Below are positions 9,227 through 17,001 of a stretch of DNA of 64,000 bases, piece after piece. This stretch comes from Acinetobacter bohemicus ANC 3994 (GTDB lineage Bacteria > Pseudomonadota > Gammaproteobacteria > Pseudomonadales > Moraxellaceae). The translations under genes and the position numbers were made by a program. The stretch covers positions 660,349-724,348 of the forward strand of contig NZ_KB849164.1 in NCBI RefSeq assembly GCF_000367925.1. The letters are read 5' to 3'. How positions within the stretch are numbered: position 1 is the stretch's first letter; every line of letters begins with the position of its first letter. Below the pieces are notes generated by a model that ran no database searches, was not told the DNA's origin, and was given only the letters and a program-made list of their open reading frames with translations.

Positions 9227-9685
9227 ATGGATCATATTGATAAACGCATACTGAAAGCCTTACAGCACAACGGGAAGTTGCAAAACAATGAATTGGCTCA
9301 AATTGTTGGTTTGTCTGCATCGCCATGTTTACGGCGCGTTAAACAATTAGAAGATGATGGCATTATTGAAAAATACGTGGCTTTGGTTGATCCGACAAAA
9401 GTCAATCTTGCGTTAACGGTTTTTGCTCGAATTTGGTTGAAAGGACAAGATGCAGAAACTGTAAACCAGTTTGTAGATGCTGTACATGATATGCCTGAGG
9501 TGGTTGAGTGTCAGCTGATGGCAGGGGATTGTGATTTCTTTTTAAGAATTGTGGTTGCCGACTTAGCTGCTTATCGTCAGTTTCAAATTCATCATTTAAA
9601 TAAAATTGCCGGAATCCAAAATGTCAAAACGGAGATTCCTTTACAAAAAGTCAAGCAAACAACAGCTTTACCTTTGGACGGATAA
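9227..9685 (+). CDS. Lrp/AsnC family transcriptional regulator
   Basis: The 152-aa protein has an N-terminal winged HTH (MDHIDKRILKALQHNG; NNELAQIVGLSASPCLRRVKQLEDDGII) and a C-terminal RAM/ACT-like domain with the VVECQLMAGDCDFFLRIV segment. Such proteins sense amino acids. It is divergent from azlCD, which it probably regulates (inference from position). GGTGG lies six bases before the ATG at 9227; GTG 9224 and TTG 9221 are weaker in-frame options. Confidence 0.93.
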   Translation: MDHIDKRILKALQHNGKLQNNELAQIVGLSASPCLRRVKQLEDDGIIEKYVALVDPTKVNLALTVFARIWLKGQDAETVNQFVDAVHDMPEVVECQLMAGDCDFFLRIVVADLAAYRQFQIHHLNKIAGIQNVKTEIPLQKVKQTTALPLDG

Positions 9686-9847
9686 CTTGCTTTTTGTATG
9701 ATTGTATTTTGGGCTTAGATATTGAATTTTCTATTGATTGATAATTTCATAAATTTGAATGATTTCATGTTGATTAAACAATAAGTATTCGCCATTTTTT
9801 CTGAAAAAGTCAGGTGCACAGCTAAAACTATCGTGCTAGACTAGGAG

Positions 9848-9890
9848 AAATCGGGTGTGCTCCCGATTTTTTTATGCGGATTCGTTCCGC
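9848..9890 (+). promoter_or_regulatory. Tandem hairpins in the hisZ leader, first one terminator-like
   Basis: An 8-bp stem (9848-9855/9862-9869) with a T-run is followed at once by a 5-bp GC-rich hairpin (9876-9880/9886-9890). They lie 160 bp after the lrp stop and 25 bp before hisZ. The first may be the late lrp terminator or a leader attenuator for hisZ-purA. Confidence 0.55.
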
Positions 9891-9914
9891 GCTGACAGAA
9901 TTTAGGTTTACAAC

Positions 9915-11081
9915 ATGCCCATTTCAGAGACATGGTTATTACCTGATGGTGTAGCTGATGTATTACCAGAACAGGCGCAAGTGATTGAAACTTTGCGTCG
10001 TGACGCACTAGATTTCCTCGCATCTCGAGGTTATCAATTGGTGTACACGCCATTTATTGAATACATCGAATCTCTATCTTCTCTTTCAGAATCGAATCAA
10101 GATTTAGACTTAGCTACTTTTAAAGTGATCGATCAGCTTTCTGGCCGTTTACTTGGTGTGCGTGCCGACATGACACCACAAGTGGCTCGTATTGATGCGC
10201 ATGTACATCCAGTAGAAGGTGTGGCTCGTTACTGCTATGCAGGAACGGTTTTACATACGAAACCACAAGGGTTTAATACCACACGTTCACCACTACAATT
10301 GGGTGCAGAACTATTTGGTTCAGACAGCATAGATGCTGATGTCGAAATGGTTGATGTTATGTTGAGCTTGATTGAAAAAGCAGGCTTGGCAGCAGGTACG
10401 CATTTAGATTTAGGGCATGTTGGGTTATTCCGTAGTTTAGTTAAACATGCCGGTTTGACCAAGGCTGTTGAAAGCCATCTTTCGGATTTGTATCAGCGTA
10501 AAGCACTGCCAGAACTTGCAGAATTTACTCAAGAATTAAAATTTGGTTCAGATTTTTATGCGCTTGGGCGTTATTCAAGCGATTTAGATGCGTTACAAAC
10601 ACATTTAAGTGCTGAAATATTGGCAGATGAAGCCTTTAAGCACGCTTTTGATGTATTGAAAACGACTCAAGTCGAAATTCAATCACGTTGGCCAAATCTG
10701 CACATTGGTATTGATGTTGTAGAGTTGCGTTCATATCATTATCACACTGGTTTAATGTATGCAGTGTATGCGCCAAACCGCGCGGCGCCACTGGCACAAG
10801 GTGGGCGCTATGACGGCATTGGTCAGCATTTTGGTCGTGCTCGTCCTGCAACAGGTTTTTCGTGCGACTTATATGCTTTAAGTGCAGGTCAATTTACAGA
10901 TTTAAATGTAGTGGTTGCACCGAAGGGTACTGCGGCTGATTTGCTTGAAGCAATTTCGAATGCACGTATACAAGGCTTTGGTGTAATTCAGTTACTTGGA
11001 AATGACAGTTTAAACTCAGTACCGCATGCAACTCACCAATTGGTGAATGTGGCAGGTGAGTGGAAAGTCGAAAAGATTTAA
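9915..11081 (+). CDS. hisZ: ATP phosphoribosyltransferase regulatory subunit HisZ
   Basis: HisZ is a catalytically inactive histidyl-tRNA synthetase paralogue that joins the short form of HisG and makes it active and histidine-sensitive. The 388-aa protein shows class II synthetase-like motifs: the TPFIEYIE segment, LLGVRADMTPQVAR near residue 77, and a degenerate C-terminal AQGGRYDGIG (about residues 294-303). It lacks the anticodon-binding domain of HisS. hisG is not in the window. The gene lies 69 bp before purA on the same strand, an order common in beta- and gammaproteobacteria. Confidence 0.95.
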   Translation: MPISETWLLPDGVADVLPEQAQVIETLRRDALDFLASRGYQLVYTPFIEYIESLSSLSESNQDLDLATFKVIDQLSGRLLGVRADMTPQVARIDAHVHPVEGVARYCYAGTVLHTKPQGFNTTRSPLQLGAELFGSDSIDADVEMVDVMLSLIEKAGLAAGTHLDLGHVGLFRSLVKHAGLTKAVESHLSDLYQRKALPELAEFTQELKFGSDFYALGRYSSDLDALQTHLSAEILADEAFKHAFDVLKTTQVEIQSRWPNLHIGIDVVELRSYHYHTGLMYAVYAPNRAAPLAQGGRYDGIGQHFGRARPATGFSCDLYALSAGQFTDLNVVVAPKGTAADLLEAISNARIQGFGVIQLLGNDSLNSVPHATHQLVNVAGEWKVEKI

Positions 11082-11150
11082 TGACGTGAATTAGTTTCAA
11101 GTGACTAATTTAAGTTTTCAATTTTAACAGCATGATGCAATGAGGCTATT

Positions 11151-12470
11151 ATGGGCAAAAATGTTGTGGTACTCGGTACCCAATGGGGCGACGAAGGTAA
11201 AGGTAAGATTGTCGACCTGCTCACAGATCAAGCGGCTGCGGTAGTTCGTTACCAAGGCGGACATAACGCTGGTCATACACTCGTGGTTGGTGGTAAGAAA
11301 ACTGTATTACACCTCATTCCATCTGGTATTTTACGTGAAAACGTACTTTGCTTAATTGGTAATGGTGTTGTACTTTCACCTGCTGCATTAATCGAAGAAA
11401 TGGACATTCTTGAAAAAGAAGGCGTGCCTGTTAAAGAACGTTTACGTATCTCTCCAAACTGTCCTTTAATTCTTCCGAACCATATTGCACTTGACCAAGC
11501 ACGTGAGAAAAAACGTGGTAATGCGAAAATTGGTACGACTGGTCGTGGTATTGGTCCAGCGTATGAAGATAAAGTTGCACGCCGTGCAATTCGTGTTGCT
11601 GACTTAGTGCGTGGTGGTGAACATCTTAAAGCTCAACTTGAAGAGCTGCTTGAATACCATAACTTCCAATTAACTCAATTCTACGGTGTAGAAGCGGTTA
11701 ATCTTGAAGATGTACTTGCGCTTTGCGACCAATGGCGTGAAGTTGTAGCTCCACTTGTTGTGGATGTAACAACTGAATTGCATAACTACCGTAAAAACGG
11801 TGAAAATATTATGTTTGAAGGCGCTCAAGGTTCACTTCTTGACGTCGATCATGGTACATATCCGTATGTAACATCTTCAAATACAACTGCTGGTGGCGTA
11901 AGCTCAGGTTCAGGTTTAGGTCCATTGCACCTTGACTATGTACTTGGTATTACTAAAGCATACACAACACGTGTAGGCGCGGGTCCTTTCCCAACAGAGT
12001 TGGTTTATGATGCTGCGAATGACGTAGGTGATGCAATTGGTAAACACCTTGGAACTAAAGGTTCTGAATTTGGTGCGTCTACTGGTCGTCAACGCCGTTG
12101 TGGTTGGTTTGATGCAGAAATTTTACGTCGCTCTGTAGATGTAAACTCACTTTCTGGTATTTGCTTAACTAAACTTGATGTTCTTGATGGTTTAGAAGAA
12201 GTGAAAATCTGTGTAGGTTACGAAGCTGCTGATTCTGGTTGTGTTGGTTCTTCTGATGCGCTTGCATTTGAAACTTTAAAACCAATCTATGAAACAATGC
12301 CAGGTTGGTCTGAGTCGACTTTCGGTGCAAAAAGCATGGAACAATTGCCAGCAAATGCAATTGCTTATGTAAAACGCATTGAGCAGTTAATTGAATGTCC
12401 AATCGACATCGTTTCAACGGGTCCAGACCGTGAAGAAACCATTGTATTACGTCATCCTTTTAATGCTTAA
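11151..12470 (+). CDS. purA: Adenylosuccinate synthetase
   Basis: This GTP-dependent enzyme joins IMP and aspartate, the first committed step to AMP. The 439-aa product carries the P-loop-like GTQWGDEGKGKIVD at residues 9-22, GHNAGHT near residue 40, and GTTGRGIGPAYEDK near residue 128. Codon use is more strongly biased than in many neighbours, consistent with high expression. GAGG precedes the ATG. A strong terminator follows. Confidence 0.98.
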   Translation: MGKNVVVLGTQWGDEGKGKIVDLLTDQAAAVVRYQGGHNAGHTLVVGGKKTVLHLIPSGILRENVLCLIGNGVVLSPAALIEEMDILEKEGVPVKERLRISPNCPLILPNHIALDQAREKKRGNAKIGTTGRGIGPAYEDKVARRAIRVADLVRGGEHLKAQLEELLEYHNFQLTQFYGVEAVNLEDVLALCDQWREVVAPLVVDVTTELHNYRKNGENIMFEGAQGSLLDVDHGTYPYVTSSNTTAGGVSSGSGLGPLHLDYVLGITKAYTTRVGAGPFPTELVYDAANDVGDAIGKHLGTKGSEFGASTGRQRRCGWFDAEILRRSVDVNSLSGICLTKLDVLDGLEEVKICVGYEAADSGCVGSSDALAFETLKPIYETMPGWSESTFGAKSMEQLPANAIAYVKRIEQLIECPIDIVSTGPDREETIVLRHPFNA

Positions 12471-12492
12471 TTTAAGCGAATAGAAAGATGGT

Positions 12493-12525
12493 AAAAAAGC
12501 CTCGCAATATGTGAGGCTTTTTTTT
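12493..12525 (+). terminator. Terminator after purA
   Basis: A 7-bp GC-rich core (12499-12505 with 12511-12517, one G-T pair) is flanked by an A-run on the left and a T-run on the right, which can extend the stem. Confidence 0.9.
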
Positions 12526-12663
12526 ATTCACTCTTTTTACAAGCGGATAAGTGGGTATCTATTTATGAAATTTCTGCAAGACTAAAGTTGCATCAGAGAA
12601 TACTGTTTAAATCATTGGCAGTTGCTAAAATACCAAACATAAGATAAATAGCGGGTTGTGCGG

Positions 12664-12972
12664 ATGCATAAAAATATTTCAGGAACGATTTTTTATTCCT
12701 TACTTTTTGCAATGGGTGGAGCACCGACTATTGCGATGCTGATTATTCAAGCACAGACTCAAGATCCTAATATTATTTATGGGGTGTTTATTGGTTTAAG
12801 TGTCATTATTGCGTGTATTTTGGTGCCATTAATTTTAATTCAAAATGCATTTTTATTTTTTAAACGAAAGAATGATCAACTTGAAGAAAAAATCAAACCA
12901 CTTTGCCAAGTGTATTTGGTGCTGAATGCTTTGTGTCTAATTTATTGGCTTAGTTTTCAGTTTCTTAAATAA
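12664..12972 (+). CDS. Small hypothetical membrane protein
   Basis: The 102-aa product has three hydrophobic stretches (about residues 8-30, 40-66 and 82-98), suggesting a small inner-membrane protein. I do not recognise the family. The ATG at 12664 is used; a GTG at 12658 is in frame. There is no good Shine-Dalgarno, which lowers confidence. It lies between the purA terminator and a lipoprotein protease. Confidence 0.6.
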   Translation: MHKNISGTIFYSLLFAMGGAPTIAMLIIQAQTQDPNIIYGVFIGLSVIIACILVPLILIQNAFLFFKRKNDQLEEKIKPLCQVYLVLNALCLIYWLSFQFLK

Positions 12973-13085
12973 GTACGGTTACATAAATGATATGAATGTG
13001 GATTGAATAATAATTTAAAGCTGATCCACAATTCCATATAATCGCCTTAAAACAGATATCTATTTTTAAGGCGGAGATTATTATA

Positions 13086-13862
13086 ATGAACAGCAAGTTT
13101 ATTTTGAGTTTGTGTGCAGCAAGTGTGATCACTATTTCGGGTTGTACAACTGTCGCGGAAATGGCAGGGGCGGATTCATCCACATTAAATGTAGCTGCGG
13201 CACAAGGTTTTAATAAAACAGTTCAAGAAGCAAGTGCAAATAAAACCTTAGACACATCATCAGCGACGTATAAACGTATTAATGCGGTATTTTTGCGTTT
13301 AAAACCGTATGCAGATCAAGTGAATCAAACAGGTCAGAAGTTTAGTTGGCAACTGGCAGTATTGAAATCCGATCAGGTGAATGCCTATGTTGCACCAGGC
13401 GGTAAAGTTGTGTTCTATACCGGTATTGTCAATAAGCTAAACCTGACAGATGCAGAAATTGCGGCAGTGATGGGGCATGAAATGGTCCATGCTTTAGAGG
13501 AACATTCTAAAAATAAAATTGGTGCTCAAGCGCTCACTGATTTGGCTTTAAATATTGGTCTAAGCGCAGCAGGCGATAATGTGGGTCAATTGGGGGCTGC
13601 GGCTGCTCAGTTAGGCGCGCAAGTGGGCGTGGGTTTACCTTATTCACGTAGTCTTGAAAGTCGTGCCGACCAAGGTGGATTACTTCTTATGGCACGTGCA
13701 GGGTATAACCCGCAAGCAGCCATTACCCTTTGGGAAAAAATGAATAAATTAGATGGTGCAGGTGGTTCATCATTCTTGTCTACTCACCCTTCAAATAGCC
13801 AGCGTATTGAAGCAATGCGTAAAAATTTGCCTGCGGCTCAAGCAATTTATAACAAGCGTTAA
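13086..13862 (+). CDS. M48 family metalloprotease lipoprotein (LoiP-like)
   Basis: The 258-aa precursor has a lipoprotein signal ending in ISGC with the lipidated Cys at residue 20, so it is likely an outer-membrane lipoprotein facing the periplasm. The zinc motif HEMVH is at 131-135 and the third ligand E191 sits in SLESRADQGG. Size and layout resemble LoiP/YggG and other short M48 proteases of envelope quality control. It stands alone and ends at a strong terminator. Confidence 0.9.
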   Translation: MNSKFILSLCAASVITISGCTTVAEMAGADSSTLNVAAAQGFNKTVQEASANKTLDTSSATYKRINAVFLRLKPYADQVNQTGQKFSWQLAVLKSDQVNAYVAPGGKVVFYTGIVNKLNLTDAEIAAVMGHEMVHALEEHSKNKIGAQALTDLALNIGLSAAGDNVGQLGAAAAQLGAQVGVGLPYSRSLESRADQGGLLLMARAGYNPQAAITLWEKMNKLDGAGGSSFLSTHPSNSQRIEAMRKNLPAAQAIYNKR

Positions 13863-13883
13863 TAAGCAGTTAGGTTTAAAAAA

Positions 13884-13908
13884 GGATGTGGTAGGCATCC
13901 TTTTTTTT
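13884..13908 (+). terminator. Terminator after the M48 lipoprotein gene
   Basis: Stem 13884-13888/13896-13900, preceded by A residues and followed by eight T residues. It may also serve the convergent aldo/keto reductase gene. Confidence 0.8.
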
Positions 13909-13974
13909 ATAATTTTTTTGATTTTGAAAATCAAAAATTATTTGTGACAGGTGAAGCAGTGCTTTATTCTTTGT

Positions 13975-15024
13975 TCAGGGTGCAGGATTAGGTTGTTGAC
14001 GATGGATCTCTTCAATGTCTTGTAAAATGTCTACAGATAAATCGATGTCAAAAGCTTGGATGTTTTCTTTCAGTTGATCTAAATTGGTTGCACCAATAAT
14101 TGTACTGGTTACAAAGAGCTGTTGCTTGATAAACGCCAGTGCAAGCTGAGTGAGGGTTAAGCCATGTTGCTCTGCAAGTTGAGCATACTGTTCGGTTGCC
14201 CACTCACTTTCTGGATTGCTATAGCGGCTAAAACGCGAGAATAGTGTGACGCGAGCATTGGCAGGACGTGCACCATGACGGAATTTACCTGTCAAATAGC
14301 CAAAAGCCAAAGGGGAATAGGCCAGTAAGCCTACATTTTCATAATGGGCAATTTCTGACATGCCAATTTCATAGGTACGGTTTAATAGGCTGTAGGGGTT
14401 TTGTACACTGACAAACTTTTCTAAGCCTAATTTTTCTGCCAAGTTTAAAAATTTCATGGTTCCCCATGGGGTTTCATTAGACAGTCCAATAGAACGAATA
14501 CGCCCTTTTTTAATTTCATCACTTAAAGCGGTTAGGGTTTCTTCTAAAGCCGTAATTTCGTTGTTTTGCTGTGCTTCACTGTTGCCATAACCGAGTTTGC
14601 CAAAGAAGTTGGTTGGTCGTTGTGGCCAATGTAGTTGATACAGGTCGATATAATCGCTTTGCAGGCGTTTTAGCGAGCCATCAATGGCAGACGCAATCTC
14701 TGCTGCTGTAAAGCGCGTTTGCCCATCACGGATGTGACTGCCGCCTTGTGAGGGACCTGCTATTTTTGAGGCAATAAATAATTGGTCTCGATTGCCACGT
14801 TGTGCAATCCAGTTGCCCAAGATGGTTTCAGTGGCACCTTGAGTTTCAGGTTTGGGTGGCACGGGATACATTTCCGCGGTATCCCAAAAGAACAAACCTT
14901 GATCTAAAGCATATTCAAGTTGTTGGAAGGCCTCTGCTTGTGTATTTTGCTCACCAAAAGTCATGGTGCCTAAACAAATTTCAGGAACCAATATTCCTGT
15001 ATTGGCTAAAGGTTTAAGTTGCAT
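13975..15024 (-). CDS. tas: NADP(H)-dependent aldo/keto reductase, Tas-like
   Basis: The 349-aa protein matches the E. coli Tas type closely: LGTMTFGEQN near residue 18, the AEMYPVPPKPETQG segment with the catalytic Tyr, IASKIAGPS, the DLYQLHWPQRPTNFFGKLGYG stretch with the active-site His, and a C-terminal IIGATNLDQL NADPH-binding motif. Its physiological substrate is not known from sequence. It is read toward the M48 lipoprotein gene and separated from crp by a strong terminator. Confidence 0.92.
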   Translation of the reverse strand: MQLKPLANTGILVPEICLGTMTFGEQNTQAEAFQQLEYALDQGLFFWDTAEMYPVPPKPETQGATETILGNWIAQRGNRDQLFIASKIAGPSQGGSHIRDGQTRFTAAEIASAIDGSLKRLQSDYIDLYQLHWPQRPTNFFGKLGYGNSEAQQNNEITALEETLTALSDEIKKGRIRSIGLSNETPWGTMKFLNLAEKLGLEKFVSVQNPYSLLNRTYEIGMSEIAHYENVGLLAYSPLAFGYLTGKFRHGARPANARVTLFSRFSRYSNPESEWATEQYAQLAEQHGLTLTQLALAFIKQQLFVTSTIIGATNLDQLKENIQAFDIDLSVDILQDIEEIHRQQPNPAP

Positions 15025-15153
15025 CGAGGTTTATCCTTCAATTTTTATCATGGAGTTTTAAATCGTGTATAAGACTAACTGATTTAGGCATAAGCGTTAA
15101 ATCATAAATAGTTTTAATGTTGTCACAATTGTTATAAAAGAAAAATGAAAGCA

Positions 15154-15188
15154 TAAAAAAAAGCAAATCATGAGATTTGCTTTTTTTA
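15154..15188. terminator. Bidirectional terminator after crp
   Basis: Stem 15163-15169/15174-15180 with an ATGA loop has long A- and T-runs on either side, so it works on both strands. It separates crp from the tas-like gene. Confidence 0.85.
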
Positions 15189-15211
15189 TTGAATGTCACA
15201 GAACAAAAAAC

Positions 15212-15919
15212 TTATTCCTCGTCATCATCCTTATCTAAAGAAACATCGGTTTCTTCAGGTGTCACATCAAAAATAAGAATGGCTTTACCATCTGTTTCGA
15301 TCATGCCTTGTTCTTCAAGCGTTTTTAAAACTCGTCCAACCATTTCACGAGAACAGCCAACAATACGGCCAATTTCTTGACGGGTAATGCGGATCTGGCG
15401 GCCATTTGGAAGAATCATGGCTTCAGGTTGTGAAGAAAGATCAATTAAACAACGTGCAATACGACCAGATACATCTATAAATGCAAGGTCCGTAACTTTA
15501 CGTGTGGTGTTTTTTAAACGGCGCACGAGTTGAGCAAATACAGCGTAGCTAAGATCTGGATATTGTTTGCTTAATTCATGAAAATTTTCATAGGTAATTT
15601 CAGCAATTTCACATACGTCACGTGTACGAACTTCTGCAGTACGTTGTGGATTTGCTTCAAATAAGCCCATTTCCCCAAAAAAGTCACCGGCATTCAAATA
15701 CGCAACTACAATTTCGCGCTCATCATCTTCGCGTAAAATAATGGATACTGAACCTTTTAAAATCAAATAAAGAGACTTTGATTCAGTGCCTGCATCTACG
15801 ATCGCAGTGCGTTTTGGGTAGCGGTTAATATATGCACGTTTTAGTAATGCTTTTACTGACTCTGGTAGCTGGCCAGGAGAAAGCGCATCAGTGCTAAGTT
15901 GTGAAAAGTTTGCAGTCAT
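15212..15919 (-). CDS. crp: Crp/Vfr-type cyclic-AMP receptor transcription factor
   Basis: The 235-aa regulator has an N-terminal cyclic-nucleotide domain (GDFFGEMGLF and PQRTAEVRTRDVCEIAEI, the phosphate-binding cassette) and a C-terminal winged HTH with ITRQEIGRIVGCSREMVGRVLKTLEEQG, close to Vfr/CRP. The acidic tail (DEE-rich) is longer than in E. coli CRP. It is divergent from an OsmC-like gene, the same neighbourhood as crp-yhfA in E. coli. No clear palindromic CRP site was found in the 147-bp gap. Confidence 0.93.
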   Translation of the reverse strand: MTANFSQLSTDALSPGQLPESVKALLKRAYINRYPKRTAIVDAGTESKSLYLILKGSVSIILREDDEREIVVAYLNAGDFFGEMGLFEANPQRTAEVRTRDVCEIAEITYENFHELSKQYPDLSYAVFAQLVRRLKNTTRKVTDLAFIDVSGRIARCLIDLSSQPEAMILPNGRQIRITRQEIGRIVGCSREMVGRVLKTLEEQGMIETDGKAILIFDVTPEETDVSLDKDDDEE

Positions 15920-16066
15920 GCTAACGGTTCCGAATATGGATAAGTAATAGATCGCACAAGACCTAAAATGAACTTGTCACATAGAAGAGATGAAATTCCG
16001 TATCAACTCAATTTATGTTAGTGTACAGGTACGTCGTAAATTTATAGCTTTTTTCAGGTAGTTGCA

Positions 16067-16489
16067 ATGCAAACAAGTGTTCATTGGCTAGAGAATGTTG
16101 CTTTTGAAGCCAAATCAGAGAGTGGTCATCAAATTGTCATGGATGGGGCTGAGGCATACGGTGGTGAAAACCGTGGCCCACGTCCTATGGAGCTTATATT
16201 AATGGGACTTGGTGGGTGTGCTTCCTTTGATATTGTGACTATTTTAAAGAAATCACGCCAAGATGTGACCGGAGTTGTATGTCAGTTGAAAGCGGATCGT
16301 GCCGATAGCATTCCTGCTGTGTTTACCAAAATCCATTTACATTTTGTGGTCACGGGTAAGGCGGTAAAAGAAAAACAGGTGGCTAAAGCGGTTGAACTTT
16401 CTGCTGAAAAATACTGTTCAGCAAGTAAAATGCTGTCAGATGGCGGTGTAGAAATTACTCACGATTTTGAAATTATTGAAGCTGAGTAA
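16067..16489 (+). CDS. OsmC family protein (YhfA-like)
   Basis: The 140-aa protein has the OsmC fold signature MELILMGLGGCASFDIV with the resolving-type Cys near residue 51, and a second Cys in SAEKYCSASKML near residue 124. Family members reduce organic peroxides through paired cysteines; the YhfA branch is less well characterised. It is divergent from crp, as in enterobacteria. A hairpin follows the stop. Confidence 0.92.
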   Translation: MQTSVHWLENVAFEAKSESGHQIVMDGAEAYGGENRGPRPMELILMGLGGCASFDIVTILKKSRQDVTGVVCQLKADRADSIPAVFTKIHLHFVVTGKAVKEKQVAKAVELSAEKYCSASKMLSDGGVEITHDFEIIEAE

Positions 16490-16499
16490 TGAAAAATAG

Positions 16500-16529
16500 A
16501 TGGCAATTCATCGATGAGTTGCCATTTTA
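16500..16529 (+). terminator. Terminator after the OsmC-like gene
   Basis: A 7-bp stem (16500-16506/16519-16525) encloses a smaller TCA/TGA helix and is followed by a short T-run. Confidence 0.7.
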
Positions 16530-17001
16530 TAAATCTAAGAATGATATAAGTCATACCTTTTTAAGTTAAAAAATTACAATAAATTGATAAAATAGTCTTC
16601 GTTCAACCTAAATTCAGAACATTAAAAACAAGGTTCAGTAACTTCGTTCACTTGCTGCTTTATCTTCATCTAATTTCTGCTCTTAAACTGCATTAAAATT
16701 CTGACTGCTCAAAGGCACTTGCTATATAAATTTTTAAATCATCAAGCACAAATGCATGGTGTTTTATGCAGTTGCTTAAAATGAGTCAGATAATATATTC
16801 CAAATAGAATTTGATACATAAGATATCAAATTGAACTTGAAAAACCTGCGATATAGACCCATATTATAACTGAGTTGCATTTTTTATCTTAATGACTTTA
16901 ATTATTGAAAATTAAAAATATTTTTTAATAAAATTGTTGAAAAATATCAAACCATTCCCATCTATTATCCAAGTACAAAATTTGTTGTGAGGAAAATAAG
17001 A
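16526..17001. other. Long AT-rich intergenic region upstream of clpB
   Basis: No gene is supported here. The right end holds a heat-shock promoter at 16937-16964 and the GAGGA ribosome-binding site. A 25-codon open stretch on the minus strand at about 16680-16790 looks coding-like but is too short to call. Confidence 0.5.
16937..16964 (+). promoter_or_regulatory. Sigma-32 (RpoH) heat-shock promoter of clpB
   Basis: TTGAAA at 16937-16942 is followed after 14 bp by CCCATCTA at 16957-16964, close to the heat-shock consensus CTTGAAA - 11 to 16 bp - CCCCATNT. It lies 38 bp before the clpB start. The cognate sigma factor gene rpoH is also in this window (37927-38796). Confidence 0.85.

Noticed and set aside
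15920..16066. A possible CRP-binding site in the gap between crp and the OsmC-like gene.
   Set aside because: Only half of a TGTGA-N6-TCACA pattern is present (GTCACA-like), so it is not supported.
16680..16790. A short minus-strand open stretch of about 25 codons in the clpB upstream gap with a plausible amino-acid composition.
   Set aside because: It is bounded by a stop, has no start or ribosome-binding site, and matches no family I know.
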